40,668 nt of DNA from CAZFLM01 sp964519955 (GTDB lineage: Bacteria > Armatimonadota > Chthonomonadetes > Chthonomonadales > CAJBBX01), in NCBI GenBank assembly GCA_964519955.1, contig CAZFLM010000063.1, positions 1-40,668 on the forward strand. The letters are read 5' to 3'. The notes under the pieces were generated by a model that saw nothing but the letters and a program-made list of their open reading frames with translations, was not told the DNA's origin and made no database searches. This document shows positions 1-8,408 of this stretch, in pieces. The position numbers and the translations under genes are program-made. Within the stretch, counting starts at the first letter, position 1, and each line of letters opens with the position of its first letter.

Positions 1-3
1 GTG

Positions 4-80
4 AACCGGTTAGATTTCGGCGCACACCCCCTGACATGCTCGTGAGCGTTTGGGCGCGCCGCGTGTTCTAATCGGTTAGA
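4..80. promoter_or_regulatory. Probable LacI-family operator pair upstream of the regulator gene
   Basis: Positions 67-80 read TCTAATCGGTTAGA, a 14-bp near-perfect palindrome around a central CG with one mismatched pair, the usual form of LacI-family operators. A second copy of one half (AACCGGTTAGA, positions 4-14) matches it in 10 of 11 bases about 66 bp upstream. The downstream site lies 22 bp before the regulator's start codon, which suggests autoregulation, and paired sites would allow looping. The palindrome is seen directly; which protein binds it is inferred. Confidence 0.55.
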
Positions 81-101
81 GGGGGACACGGCAACCAGGC
101 G

Positions 102-1199
102 ATGGCGATGCGCGTCACGATCAGGGATCTGGCTCGGGCAGCAGGCGTGTCGTGCGCCACGGTCTCGTACGTCCTCAACGATGGCCCCCGCACGGTTAGG
201 CCGGAGACGCGCGATCGCGTCCTGGACGCCATGCGCCGGCTCGACTACCACCCCTCTGCTGTCGCACGTGCTCTCTCCTCGAACCGGATGGACACCATCG
301 GCGTCGTGGCCCAGTTGGCAGGCGACTCCATCAACCACTGGTTCGCCAGCCTGCTCCAGGCGGTCCTCAAGAGCAGCATGCAGCATCACCAGAACGTGAC
401 GCTGTTCGTCGGTTCGCACTGGACCGACATCCGCAAGAGCATGCCGACCTACCGGGACGGGCGCTGCGACGGGCTCCTCCTCCTCGGCCCTCCGAACACC
501 GACGAGATGGCTCGCGCGCTGATGAACAAGGGCGTGCCGTTCGTGCTCGTGAACGACGTCTGCGACCATCCGCTGGTATCCCACGTCGACGTTGACAACG
601 AGGCGTCCATGGAGACGCTCGTGGGCAACGTCATCGCGGCGGGCCATCGACGCATCGCGCTCATCGGCGGCGAACTCGAACTCAGCAGCGCCCGCCTGCG
701 GCACCGTGGCTACGTGAGGGCGCTCTCTTCGGCAGGCATCTGCTACGACCCCCGCTTGGTTCCCCCCGCGCACTACGACGAGAACGCTGCCTACCAGATG
801 GCCCACCAGGTGATGGCGCTGTCGAAGTCGGTGCGGCCGACGGCCATCTGCTGCGGCAACGATCCGATGGCGTTCGGAACCATCAAGGCGCTCAGCGAAC
901 TCGGCTACCGGGTGCCGGCCGACATCTCCGTGACCGGCTTCGACGACGTGCCGACCGCCGCGTTGTTCGTACCCCCGCTGACGACGGTGCGCCAGCCCTT
1001 CGAGGATCTTGGGCGGCTGGCGGTCAGCACCCTGATCGATCACATCGAGAACGGCAGTACCCACGTTCGCAAGGAGGTGTTTCCGGGCGAGGTGGTGATG
1101 CGGGCAACCGTTGCCCCGCCGCCATCCGCGGCTTGCGCCCATCGCATGGACGGCGTGTTGCCCGCGCACGAGCAAGATGAGCCGCTCGGCCGCCTCTAG
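102..1199 (+). CDS. LacI-family transcriptional regulator
   Basis: Cytoplasmic DNA-binding repressor or activator of the LacI/GalR family, which typically senses a sugar and controls carbohydrate genes. The 365-residue length is normal. Residues 5-25 form the N-terminal helix-turn-helix (RDLARAAGVS then ATVSYVLN), followed by the hinge around YHPSAVARALSS (49-60), and a periplasmic-binding-protein-like effector domain to about residue 340 that ends with the family pattern ISVTGFDDVPTAALFVPPLT. The start could also be ATG 108, which gives the more usual MRVTIRDLA N-terminus. A palindromic operator-like site sits just upstream. The next gene, a pseudopilin, begins 66 bp downstream and may be co-transcribed. 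The effector is unknown; glycoside hydrolases elsewhere in the window make a sugar plausible. Confidence 0.93.
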   Translation: MAMRVTIRDLARAAGVSCATVSYVLNDGPRTVRPETRDRVLDAMRRLDYHPSAVARALSSNRMDTIGVVAQLAGDSINHWFASLLQAVLKSSMQHHQNVTLFVGSHWTDIRKSMPTYRDGRCDGLLLLGPPNTDEMARALMNKGVPFVLVNDVCDHPLVSHVDVDNEASMETLVGNVIAAGHRRIALIGGELELSSARLRHRGYVRALSSAGICYDPRLVPPAHYDENAAYQMAHQVMALSKSVRPTAICCGNDPMAFGTIKALSELGYRVPADISVTGFDDVPTAALFVPPLTTVRQPFEDLGRLAVSTLIDHIENGSTHVRKEVFPGEVVMRATVAPPPSAACAHRMDGVLPAHEQDEPLGRL

Positions 1200-1265
1200 G
1201 CGTCGAGGCTCAGCGAACCACAGGCAATCCCGATCGACCACTCACGGCAAAGGAGCGAAAGGTAC

Positions 1266-2081
1266 ATGAATCGGAACAAGAGCGGATTCACGCTGATCGA
1301 ACTTCTAGTTGTGATAGCGATTATAGCAATCCTAGCAGCCATTCTATTCCCGGTCTTCGCCCAGGCTCGCGAGAAGGCCCGGCAGGCCAGTTGCATCAGC
1401 AACGTTAAGCAGATCGCGTTGGCGGTCACCATGTACACGCAGGACTTCGACGAGACCTATCCCATCGTCCAGTGGTGGGGCGACTACAACTGGGCCACGA
1501 TGAAGGGCGGCTGGGCCTTCGCGATCAACCCGTACATCAAGAACCTCGGCGTGTGGAAGTGCCCGAGCGATGGCGGCGGCCTGGCCAACGCTCCCGACTC
1601 GTCCGGCTGGTGCGGTGTGGCGCTGGGCTACCCCGCCAACGCGTTCCATTCGGGGTGGAACGGGTCGTATGCGTATGCCCAGGGCCCCATCAACTACGTT
1701 GCAAGCAGCGGAGCGACGTGGCTCGAGCTGGGCGCTGTCTCGGTCTCCAAGATGTCTCGCCCGGCCGACACGATCCTCACCGCCGAGAAGCACGCGTCTG
1801 AGAGCAACGGCAACTACCCCGGTGTGTTCTGCTCGACGGGCGCGCCGACCGGCGACGTCATCACCGGCAACATGGACGATTTTGGCCAGTGGGCGCCGGA
1901 CGGCAGCCGCGCGGATGGGGCCTACCCGCGGGGCAAGAACGGCGGTGTGTCGGCCAAGCACAACGAGCAGGCGACGTTCTCGTTCTGCGATGGCCACGCG
2001 AAGTCCATGAAGCCAGTGCAGACCAATCCCGATCCCGCGCACCACTGGGAACTGAACCTCTGGGACGGTACCCGCCAGTAA
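1266..2081 (+). CDS. H-X9-DG type pseudopilin (prepilin-like protein), copy 1
   Basis: Secreted or surface pseudopilin-like protein of 271 residues. It starts with a prepilin peptidase site after a short basic leader (MNRNKSG then FTLIELLVV, cleavage expected after Gly7), followed by a hydrophobic helix of about 22 residues and the stretch FPVFAQAREKAR. The C-terminus carries the H-X9-DG signature: His232, nine residues, then Asp242-Gly243. The 240-residue globular part is rich in Trp, Tyr and Gly. AAAGGAG at 1249-1255 fixes the ATG. It is paralogous to the protein encoded at 2813-3664, and each copy is followed by a small lipoprotein gene. Proteins of this class are abundant in Armatimonadota and Planctomycetes; their exact role (minor pilin, or substrate-binding surface protein) is not established. 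Confidence 0.9.
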   Translation: MNRNKSGFTLIELLVVIAIIAILAAILFPVFAQAREKARQASCISNVKQIALAVTMYTQDFDETYPIVQWWGDYNWATMKGGWAFAINPYIKNLGVWKCPSDGGGLANAPDSSGWCGVALGYPANAFHSGWNGSYAYAQGPINYVASSGATWLELGAVSVSKMSRPADTILTAEKHASESNGNYPGVFCSTGAPTGDVITGNMDDFGQWAPDGSRADGAYPRGKNGGVSAKHNEQATFSFCDGHAKSMKPVQTNPDPAHHWELNLWDGTRQ

Positions 2082-2212
2082 CAGGGCGCCACGCGAACTC
2101 CGAGATGCAGTGCCGGCCGTGCTGCGGGCGCCGGCACTGCGGCTCGGCGACGCGACGGGGCGGCGTCTGGCCGGTTCGTAGCTGGCTATCGGGGCTGAGG
2201 AGAGGATCCACG

Positions 2213-2449
2213 ATGAAGAGGGTAGTTCTTCCCGCCTGCGTGGCAGCAGGGCTCGGCCTGCTTCTGTGCGGCTGCGGCAAGAAGGCGGACGACGTGTCCA
2301 GCATGAGCCGCGCCGACCAGGAGAAGGCGTTCGCCGGCGATCCAGTGAGGGGCCAGCAGATAGGCGAGCAGATGAAGCGGAAGTACCTCGGCAACGGGGG
2401 CGCCGCCGGACGCCCGAAGAACCTGCCGCCGCCGTCTGGCACTCGTTAG
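2213..2449 (+). CDS. Small lipoprotein paired with pseudopilin, copy 1
   Basis: A 78-residue protein beginning with a lipoprotein signal peptide (MKRVVLPACVAAGLGLLLCG, lipidated Cys21). The mature part is about 58 residues and contains the block MSRADQEKAFAGDP, then IGEQMKRKYLG. The same block recurs in the second lipoprotein encoded at 3685-3924. The start is set by AGGAGAGG at 2198-2205. It lies 131 bp after the pseudopilin in the same direction. I do not recognise a named family. The paralogue arrangement suggests that it works with the pseudopilin at the envelope, which is inference. Confidence 0.8.
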   Translation: MKRVVLPACVAAGLGLLLCGCGKKADDVSSMSRADQEKAFAGDPVRGQQIGEQMKRKYLGNGGAAGRPKNLPPPSGTR

Positions 2450-2812
2450 TTGCGCACGCCGGCGCCACCCGGCAGGCGATCGGCGATGCGAGTCTTGACA
2501 GGGCCTCCGGGTTGTGTTAGGCAGAATGCAGGGCACCGCGCGTCGCATGGTGGGCGGCCTACTGTCTGTGAGGCCGTCGCGACGCGTGTCCGCAGCGTTC
2601 ATAGGCGGTGGGAGCCGAAGGCTGGCGGCGCAACTCCGTGCGACGCGAGGAGGTGAGACCGGGCGAACAGCGCCCGGCGTAGGCCTGCCATCGGCAGGCA
2701 TTGACGAGCAGTTCGGTGTGGTTGGGATTAGCAGGCCGAACGGCGCGACTCGATGCAAGCAAGACGCAGTGGACTTGGTCGGTTCCGCACATCGACAGAA
2801 AGGACACTCGGC
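2450..2812. other. Intergenic stretch between the two pseudopilin cassettes
   Basis: No coding sequence is convincing here. A TTGACA box at 2495-2500 is followed 17 bp later by a poor -10 (TAGGCA), so it is at most a weak promoter. Two adjacent hairpins occur: CCGGGCG/CGCCCGG (2659-2677, 5-nt loop) and GCCTGCC/GGCAGGC (2683-2699, 3-nt loop), neither followed by a T-run. They could form a structured leader for the second pseudopilin gene. I could not match them to a known riboswitch. Confidence 0.4.
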
Positions 2813-3664
2813 ATGTTTCGCACGAGAAAGGGCTTCACGCTGATCGAGTTGCTAGTAGTCATCGCAATAATCGCGATTCTGGCCGCCATCCTGTTCCCTG
2901 TGTTTGCCCAGGCTCGCGAGAAGGCGCGCGGCGCGAGTTGCCTCAGCAACACCAAGCAGATCGCGCTGGCCGTGATGATGTACGTCCAGGACACCGACGA
3001 GATGTACCCCATCGTGCAGTGGTGGAACGACTATCGGTGGGACACCATGCAGGGCGGCTGGGCGTTCGCCGTAGACCCATACATCAAGAACCTTGGCGTC
3101 TGGAAGTGCCCCAGTGACGGAAGCGGCCTGGCAAAGTGCCCCAAGGGAGACCAGTGGGGCTGGGCCGGCGTGATTCTCGACTACCCAGGCAATGCGTACC
3201 ATGCTGGGTGGAGCGGCTCGTACAACTACGCGATGGGCCCGTTCAACTACACGGAGACCAGCGGCATCTCGTGGATGGAACTCGGATCGGTTTCGCTCTC
3301 CAAGATGGTGCGGCCGGCAGACACCGTCCTCACCGCTGAGCGGCACGGGCAGGATACGAACGGGGCGTACCCGTTCGACTTCTGCTCCACCGGCGCTCCG
3401 ACGGGCGATGTGATCACCAACGACTTCGACGAGCCCGGCCACTGCATCCCGGATCCGCGCGGGTGCACGCTGGGCGGCCACAGTCCGCCCAACCCCGACG
3501 CCGTCTTCCCGTGGGGACGCAACGGCACGGTCTCCGCCCACCATAGCGAGACCGCCTCATTCACGTTCTGCGACGGCCACGTGAAGGCGATGCGGCCGGT
3601 CGCGACGAACCCGGACCCGGTCAACCACTGGGAGCTGAACATGTGGGATGGTACTCGGCAGTGA
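2813..3664 (+). CDS. H-X9-DG type pseudopilin (prepilin-like protein), copy 2
   Basis: A 283-residue paralogue of the protein encoded at 1266-2081, with the same prepilin leader (MFRTRKG then FTLIELLVV), the same FPVFAQAREKAR block, and extensive identity through the globular part (for example NPYIKNLGVWKCPSDG against DPYIKNLGVWKCPSDG). The H-X9-DG motif is His244 with Asp254-Gly255, and both proteins end in WDGTRQ. I chose ATG 2813 because it has GAAAGGA at 2797-2803 and puts the leader at normal length; an upstream in-frame ATG at 2753 would add 20 residues before the prepilin site. It has a loop (about residues 215-232) that copy 1 lacks. The following lipoprotein gene starts 20 bp downstream. 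Confidence 0.9.
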   Translation: MFRTRKGFTLIELLVVIAIIAILAAILFPVFAQAREKARGASCLSNTKQIALAVMMYVQDTDEMYPIVQWWNDYRWDTMQGGWAFAVDPYIKNLGVWKCPSDGSGLAKCPKGDQWGWAGVILDYPGNAYHAGWSGSYNYAMGPFNYTETSGISWMELGSVSLSKMVRPADTVLTAERHGQDTNGAYPFDFCSTGAPTGDVITNDFDEPGHCIPDPRGCTLGGHSPPNPDAVFPWGRNGTVSAHHSETASFTFCDGHVKAMRPVATNPDPVNHWELNMWDGTRQ

Positions 3665-3684
3665 GAAGGACAGGAGGCCGAACG

Positions 3685-3924
3685 GTGAGCAGGGCCGCGC
3701 GCCTTGTGCTGACGGCGGCCACCCTGGGCTGCCTGTTGGCGGGGTGCGGCAAGGATCGTAACGATGTGGCGAGCATGAGCCGCGCCGACCAGGAGAAGGC
3801 CTTCCAGGGCAAACCCGAGATCGGCATGAAGATCGGCGAGGAGATGAAGCGCAGGTACCTTGGAGGCCGCGCCACGGGTGGGCGCCCTCAAGGGGCTCCG
3901 CCGGCGCATGCCGGCACGAAGTAG
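3685..3924 (+). CDS. Small lipoprotein paired with pseudopilin, copy 2
   Basis: A 79-residue lipoprotein starting at GTG 3685, with AGGAGG at 3672-3677. An upstream in-frame ATG (3643) would overlap the pseudopilin and bury the signal peptide. The signal sequence ends in CLLAG with lipidated Cys21. The mature part has MSRADQEKAFQGKP, then IGEEMKRRYLGG, closely matching the copy-1 lipoprotein, and a Gly/Pro-rich tail. It follows its pseudopilin by 20 bp, so the two are probably translated from one transcript that ends at the hairpin overlapping this gene's stop codon. Function unknown. Confidence 0.82.
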   Translation: MSRAARLVLTAATLGCLLAGCGKDRNDVASMSRADQEKAFQGKPEIGMKIGEEMKRRYLGGRATGGRPQGAPPAHAGTK

Positions 3925-3985
3925 CCACACGAGCGAACGGGCCCGTCCGGCTTCTCCCGGCGGGCCCGTTCGCTCGTGTGGCTAC
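3921..3985. terminator. Long bidirectional terminator between convergent genes
   Basis: A perfect 25-bp inverted repeat: left arm 3921-3945 (begins GTAGCCACACGAGCG) and right arm 3961-3985, around a 15-nt loop that itself contains CCGG pairs. It lies between the stop of the lipoprotein gene (3924, inside the left arm) and the stop of the convergent glycosidase gene (3989), so it can serve both. There is no long T-run in either direction, so the strength as an intrinsic terminator is uncertain; it may instead block 3' exonucleases. Confidence 0.75.
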
Positions 3986-3988
3986 TCC

Positions 3989-6154
3989 CTACCCCTCCCG
4001 CATCTCGCCGGGCTTCATTCCCGCCAGGATGCCCCGCGCGTCCGCTGGGGGTTCGGCGTGCGGCGCCAGGTAGGCGATGGCGCCCTCTCGGCCTTCCATC
4101 ACGATGGCGTGCGGCGAGTCCGTGTACCGGTGCGTCACGTCCTTCGCCACAACCGTGCGCCGCGTCTGGCACTCGGCGCGCATCGTGGCGAAGAGGTGGT
4201 CAGGCGTGGCGAGGAGGCTGAGGGGCTTGCCGCGGAACGTGAGGCCGCGCGCGAACACCGGCGGCGCGCCGGACGCGACCAGCGGGTTCACGGTGGGCCA
4301 GTTCGTGCCCGCGTCCAGGCCCAGCAGCTTCTCCACGGCGAGCCACACGAACGTCGGCCCCATCCACGGGCTCATCGCCATGCCGCCGAAGTTGCAGCCC
4401 GTGTCGCCGTTCAGGAACTCGGGGAACTCGCCGTAGACGCACGCGCCCTGCTCGGTCGGCTTCTCCAGCAGCGCCAGGCGCGCCGTGTCGGCGGCCAGTT
4501 CCCATGCCAGCGCCGGATCCGAGTGCGCGAGCGCCGCCGAAGCCCAGGCCGTCGCGTTCGGCCAGATGCCGCCGATGAGCCCCGCCTGGTCCGTCGGGTG
4601 GTACTGGGGCGAGTCGGTCGGCACCGTTCGCAGGCCCCATGGGGTCCGGTAAGCCGGGGTGCTGAGGCGGCGCGCCAGGTCGTCATCCTTCCTCGCGAAG
4701 CCGAGGGCCGCCGGGAACACCTGGTCGAGCGTGTCGTCGCGGCCGTACTCGGAACCCGGGTGCTTCGGGTCCATGGCCAGCCGGTAGTGGCCGGCCTCCT
4801 TGTCGTAGAGCTTGCCGAGGCCCGCGGCCAGGCGCCTCAGGTCATCCATCAACGCGAGCGCCCCGATGCCCTCGCCGGCGGACGCTGCTAGCCGCATGAA
4901 CGCGCCGATCGCAGCGCAGCACTCGGCCTGCAGCTCGGCGGTCGCGCCCGTGATGCGGATGTCGCTCAGGATGTTGCGCCACCCGCACTGGCCGCTGCCG
5001 GGGTCCGACGACTGGCTGGTGCACACGACGAGGCCGTCGCGAACCTGCTCCAGGAGATAGCCCACAGCCCTGGACACGACCGGGTACGCGGCGCGCGCCC
5101 AGTCCCGATCGCCGGTAACGGCGGCGTGGTGGCTGGCTGCGATGATGAAGAGCGGCGTAGGGTCGGCGATGTTCAGGCCGTAGTCGGCGCGGACCGGCTC
5201 GTCGCCGTCGAGCGGGATGTACTCGGCGATCTTGCCGTCCGGGTACGGCGCGATGCGGATGAGCGTGTCCAGGATGCGCCGCGACACGTCCGGGGCGTAC
5301 CAGTCGGCGCCCAGCACGTACCAGGCAGCATCGCGCGTGACGATGATGTCGCCCGGCGGGTCGTTGGTGAAGCCCCAGCCGTGGCGGAAGCGATGGAACA
5401 CGCGCCGGGCGTTGACCGCGCCCCAGAACACGCCGAGGTCGACCTCGCGGCTGCCCGAGCCGAAGAGGGGCAGGGCCTGGCGCTCACGTTTAGGCGCGGG
5501 CTCCGCGGACCACGCGGCGGGCGCCGGGCTCTCGACGCGGTAGGTCACGACGTGGGTCACCGTATCGCCCGCGGGCACCTCGATCTCCGCGCGCCACGAC
5601 CACCTATCCGCCTCACCCATCGCGGGCTTCGGGCCGGCGCTGACCGTGACGCTAACCGTGTCGCCCTCCGGAGTGTGCGCGGCGAGGGTGCGAACGCCCG
5701 CGCCCGGCTTCGGTGTGAACGTGCGGTCGATGTCGGCCTGAGCGGGCTGCTTGCGGTGGAGGGGCGATGGGCGCGCGCCGAAGCAGCCGTCGATGGTCAG
5801 GCTGACCGATGCGGCGTTTGCGCCATGGTTGCGGATCGCGATCGTGTGGCAGGCCTCGGCGGCGCCGGTGCTCGCGGCCTCCAGGCGCACCGTCACCTCG
5901 ATGCCCTCGCCGATGACGATGCCGGCCGTGTGCTCCGGGCCGAAGTCGGTCGCGGCGTGGGACAGCGGAGCGCCGTCGGCGTGCGCCTCGACGCGGACGT
6001 CGCCGAAGTACCAGCGGTTCGTCGCGGCGACCCAGAGGTGATCCAGGTTGGCGCGGGCGTCGGCGCGGAGGTATGCGGCGGTGTTGCCAAGCGCGGCGCC
6101 CACGCGGACGGCGTCGGCGGGCAGGCGGCGGGTGAAGGCTTCCTGGTTGCTCAT
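3989..6154 (-). CDS. Six-hairpin (alpha/alpha)6 glycosidase-like protein
   Basis: A 721-residue protein without a signal peptide, probably a cytoplasmic glycoside hydrolase. Residues 1 to about 215 look like a beta-sandwich domain. From about 230 the pattern is that of (alpha/alpha)6 barrel glycosidases and amylo-alpha-1,6-glucosidase-like proteins: VFWGAVNARRVFHRFR, NDPPGDIIVTRDAAWYVLGADW, LIGGIWPNATAWASAALAHS and GGMAMSPWMGP. Acidic residues suited to catalysis are present, but I cannot assign the pair or the GH family. The ATG overlaps the TGA of the preceding phosphodiesterase gene by 4 bp (ATGA), so the two are translationally coupled. The substrate is unknown. Confidence 0.7.
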   Translation of the reverse strand: MSNQEAFTRRLPADAVRVGAALGNTAAYLRADARANLDHLWVAATNRWYFGDVRVEAHADGAPLSHAATDFGPEHTAGIVIGEGIEVTVRLEAASTGAAEACHTIAIRNHGANAASVSLTIDGCFGARPSPLHRKQPAQADIDRTFTPKPGAGVRTLAAHTPEGDTVSVTVSAGPKPAMGEADRWSWRAEIEVPAGDTVTHVVTYRVESPAPAAWSAEPAPKRERQALPLFGSGSREVDLGVFWGAVNARRVFHRFRHGWGFTNDPPGDIIVTRDAAWYVLGADWYAPDVSRRILDTLIRIAPYPDGKIAEYIPLDGDEPVRADYGLNIADPTPLFIIAASHHAAVTGDRDWARAAYPVVSRAVGYLLEQVRDGLVVCTSQSSDPGSGQCGWRNILSDIRITGATAELQAECCAAIGAFMRLAASAGEGIGALALMDDLRRLAAGLGKLYDKEAGHYRLAMDPKHPGSEYGRDDTLDQVFPAALGFARKDDDLARRLSTPAYRTPWGLRTVPTDSPQYHPTDQAGLIGGIWPNATAWASAALAHSDPALAWELAADTARLALLEKPTEQGACVYGEFPEFLNGDTGCNFGGMAMSPWMGPTFVWLAVEKLLGLDAGTNWPTVNPLVASGAPPVFARGLTFRGKPLSLLATPDHLFATMRAECQTRRTVVAKDVTHRYTDSPHAIVMEGREGAIAYLAPHAEPPADARGILAGMKPGEMREG

Positions 6155-6822
6155 AGCTCGATGAAGAGGTCCGGACGGTTGGTGATGATGCCGTCGACGC
6201 CCATCTCGGCGAGGCGGCGTATGGCGCAGGCGTCGTCCACCGTCCAGGGGAAGACGAGGATGCCCCGCCCGTGCAGGTCGGCCAGCCGCTCAGGCGTGAC
6301 CAGCGGATACTCGAAGGTGACGCCGTAGCTGTCGATCTCGTGCCATCGGCGCTGCAACTCATCCTGGTGAGCGACGTTCACCGTGATGGCGAGGCGGGCA
6401 TCGGGGGCGAGGCGGCGGAACTCGCGCCGGCTGTCGTCGCCGGCGCCGCAGATGATTGCGCCTTCCCACAGCAGCGGCGTCAGCGCATCGAGGATGGCCG
6501 CCTCGACCCCCTCGACCTTGATGTCCGCGAACACGCCGAGGCGCTCGACGGCCCACTCGGCCAGTTCCGCGAGCGTGGGGACGCCGGCGCCCGCGCCGAG
6601 GTCCAGCCGGGCCAACTCGGCTGCGGTCCGCTCGGCCACCGGATGGCGCGCGCCATCCTCGGTGTGCACCTCGGCGTCATGCGCGAGGACGATGACGCCG
6701 TCCGCAGAGACGCGGCAGTCGCACTCAACCCAGTCGCATCCCAGATTGAAGGCGGCCTCGAAGGAGGCCATGGTGTTCGGGGGCGCCACTGCGGGCGCGC
6801 CACGGTGTCCGATCCTGAGCAT
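6151..6822 (-). CDS. Glycerophosphodiester phosphodiesterase family protein
   Basis: A 223-residue cytoplasmic enzyme of the GDPD family, which hydrolyses glycerophosphodiesters to glycerol 3-phosphate and an alcohol. The N-terminus has IGHRGAPAVAPPNT, with the catalytic His-Arg pair, followed by WVECDCRVSADGVIVLAHD, with the Glu-x-Asp metal ligands and second catalytic His. Later come FADIK, and FPWTVDD near the C-terminus, where the family typically has a W-T-V stretch, then GVDGIITNRPD. I chose ATG 6822 because GAGGGG lies 8 bp upstream and the protein then begins at the conserved beta-strand; an upstream in-frame ATG would add 18 residues. It is coupled by a 4-bp overlap to the downstream glycosidase gene. 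Confidence 0.9.
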   Translation of the reverse strand: MLRIGHRGAPAVAPPNTMASFEAAFNLGCDWVECDCRVSADGVIVLAHDAEVHTEDGARHPVAERTAAELARLDLGAGAGVPTLAELAEWAVERLGVFADIKVEGVEAAILDALTPLLWEGAIICGAGDDSRREFRRLAPDARLAITVNVAHQDELQRRWHEIDSYGVTFEYPLVTPERLADLHGRGILVFPWTVDDACAIRRLAEMGVDGIITNRPDLFIEL

Positions 6823-6945
6823 GCGCAGCCCCTCGATACAGCCGGCATGGGCGTCGAGACGCCCGACTGACCGCATGTTCGCCGCGCTTGGCGCGCGTAC
6901 CTGCGCATTCGCCGCTCACTCGCGCCGCGCAGCCGCGCCCTGTCG

Positions 6946-6974
6946 TTGACTCTGAGCGGGCCCGGGAGTATGAT
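6946..6974 (+). promoter_or_regulatory. Sigma-70 promoter of the nfeD operon
   Basis: TTGACT at 6946-6951 and TATGAT at 6969-6974 are separated by exactly 17 bp, a near-consensus housekeeping promoter. It ends 27 bp before the ATG of the NfeD-type protein gene, so the leader is short (start expected near 6981). Confidence 0.8.
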
Positions 6975-7001
6975 GAGGACGGAACAAGGAGTCCGGATGC
7001 G

Positions 7002-8378
7002 ATGTGTCGCCATGGCTTCGCTCGTTTCGTCGCCGCAGGCGCCGCGGCGGTGCTGCTTGCCCTTATGGGGCGGTGCAGCCTCGCCCAGGCCCGCGCCTCC
7101 GCGCCGGTGGTGGTGGTGGCGCAGGTGCGCGGCCCGATCATGGCCCCCATGCGCGACTACGTGACCCGCTCCCTGGCGCACGCCATCGACCAGAACGCCG
7201 AATGCCTCCTCGTCGAGATGGACACCCCCGGCGGCGAGATGGAGGCCACCCGCTCGATCCTCAAGCTCCTCCTCAACACCAGGCTCCCGGTGGTGGTCTA
7301 CGTGACGCCGCGCGGCGCCCGGGCGGCGTCGGCGGGCGCGATGATCGGGCTCGCGGCGCACGTGCTGGCCATGTCGCCCGGGACGAACATCGGCGCCGCG
7401 CACCCGGTGGCGAGCGGTGGGGCGGACATCCCCGGCGATATGAAGGAGAAGGTCGTCAACGACTCGGCGGCCCTGATGCGCACGGTCGCGCAGATGCGCG
7501 GCAGGAGCGCGAAGTGGGCCGAGGACATCGTGCGCAAGTCCATCTCCAACTCCGAGACGGAGGCCCGCGCGCTGGGAGTCGCCGACATCGTGGCAGAGGA
7601 TCGGGGCGACCTGCTGCGGCAGCTAGACGGGCGCGTCGTGAAGACGACCGGCGGCACCCGCACGCTCGCCACGCTGCATGCCGAGGTCCGCACCGAGGAG
7701 CTGACGTGGGCCGAGGGCCTCCTCATGGGGCTGTTCAACCCGAACGTCGCCCTCATCCTGGTCCTCATCGCCGCCATCTGCATCATGACCGAGTTCAGCA
7801 GTCCGGGCGCCATCGTGCCGGGCGTCGTAGGGGGCATTGCGCTGCTCCTCGCGTTCTACTCGTTCTCGGTCCTCTCGGCGAACGGCGCCGGCATCGCGCT
7901 GCTGCTGCTCTCATTGGGGCTCTTCATCGCCGATCTCTACGCCACGACACACGGCGTGCTGACCGCAGGCGGCATCGTGGCATTCGTCTCCGGCGCGCTC
8001 CTGCTCTTCAGCGGCTCGGCCCTGGGCGTCGAGGTGTCGCTGGTCGTGGTGGTGACGCTGGCGGTAGTGCTGGCCGGCTTCTTCGGCTTCGTCCTGGCCG
8101 CGATCATCCGTTCGCACCGCCGCGGTCCGGGCGGCGGCCCCGAGACGCTCATCGGGATGCAGGGCGAGGCGCGGACACCGGTGAACCCGACGGGTAAGGT
8201 CTTCGTGGATGGGACGCACTGGACGGCCGTGAACATCGGGATGGACCCCATCCGCCGCGGCGACGCCGTCACCGTTGAGTCGCGCGACGGGCTGACCCTC
8301 AAGGTTCGGCGCACCGAGCCGCCGGCGGCGGAGCCGGTGTACCGCTCGCCGTCCGACGAGAGCGACGAGCAGGCCTGA
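7002..8378 (+). CDS. NfeD-type membrane-bound ClpP-class serine protease
   Basis: A 458-residue membrane protein of the long NfeD family. It has a signal sequence (about residues 8-31), then a ClpP-like protease domain (about 35-230) with catalytic Ser110 in RAASAGAMIG and the probable base Lys150 in EKVVND; families of this type use a Ser-Lys dyad. Several transmembrane helices follow (about 245-375), then a C-terminal NfeD beta-barrel (GMQGEARTPVNPTGKVFVDGTHWTAV). AAGGAG at 6986-6991 supports ATG 7002. The stop is 30 bp before a stomatin-like gene, and NfeD proteases characteristically cleave the hydrophobic C-terminus of their stomatin partner. Role: membrane protein quality control (established for related archaeal pairs; inferred here). 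Confidence 0.92.
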   Translation: MCRHGFARFVAAGAAAVLLALMGRCSLAQARASAPVVVVAQVRGPIMAPMRDYVTRSLAHAIDQNAECLLVEMDTPGGEMEATRSILKLLLNTRLPVVVYVTPRGARAASAGAMIGLAAHVLAMSPGTNIGAAHPVASGGADIPGDMKEKVVNDSAALMRTVAQMRGRSAKWAEDIVRKSISNSETEARALGVADIVAEDRGDLLRQLDGRVVKTTGGTRTLATLHAEVRTEELTWAEGLLMGLFNPNVALILVLIAAICIMTEFSSPGAIVPGVVGGIALLLAFYSFSVLSANGAGIALLLLSLGLFIADLYATTHGVLTAGGIVAFVSGALLLFSGSALGVEVSLVVVVTLAVVLAGFFGFVLAAIIRSHRRGPGGGPETLIGMQGEARTPVNPTGKVFVDGTHWTAVNIGMDPIRRGDAVTVESRDGLTLKVRRTEPPAAEPVYRSPSDESDEQA

Positions 8379-8408
8379 CCGCCTGCCGTCGGGAAGGAGC
8401 CGGGAGAC

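Noticed and set aside
2641..2700. A riboswitch upstream of the second pseudopilin gene
   Set aside because: Two neat hairpins are present, but no conserved riboswitch core could be matched by eye.
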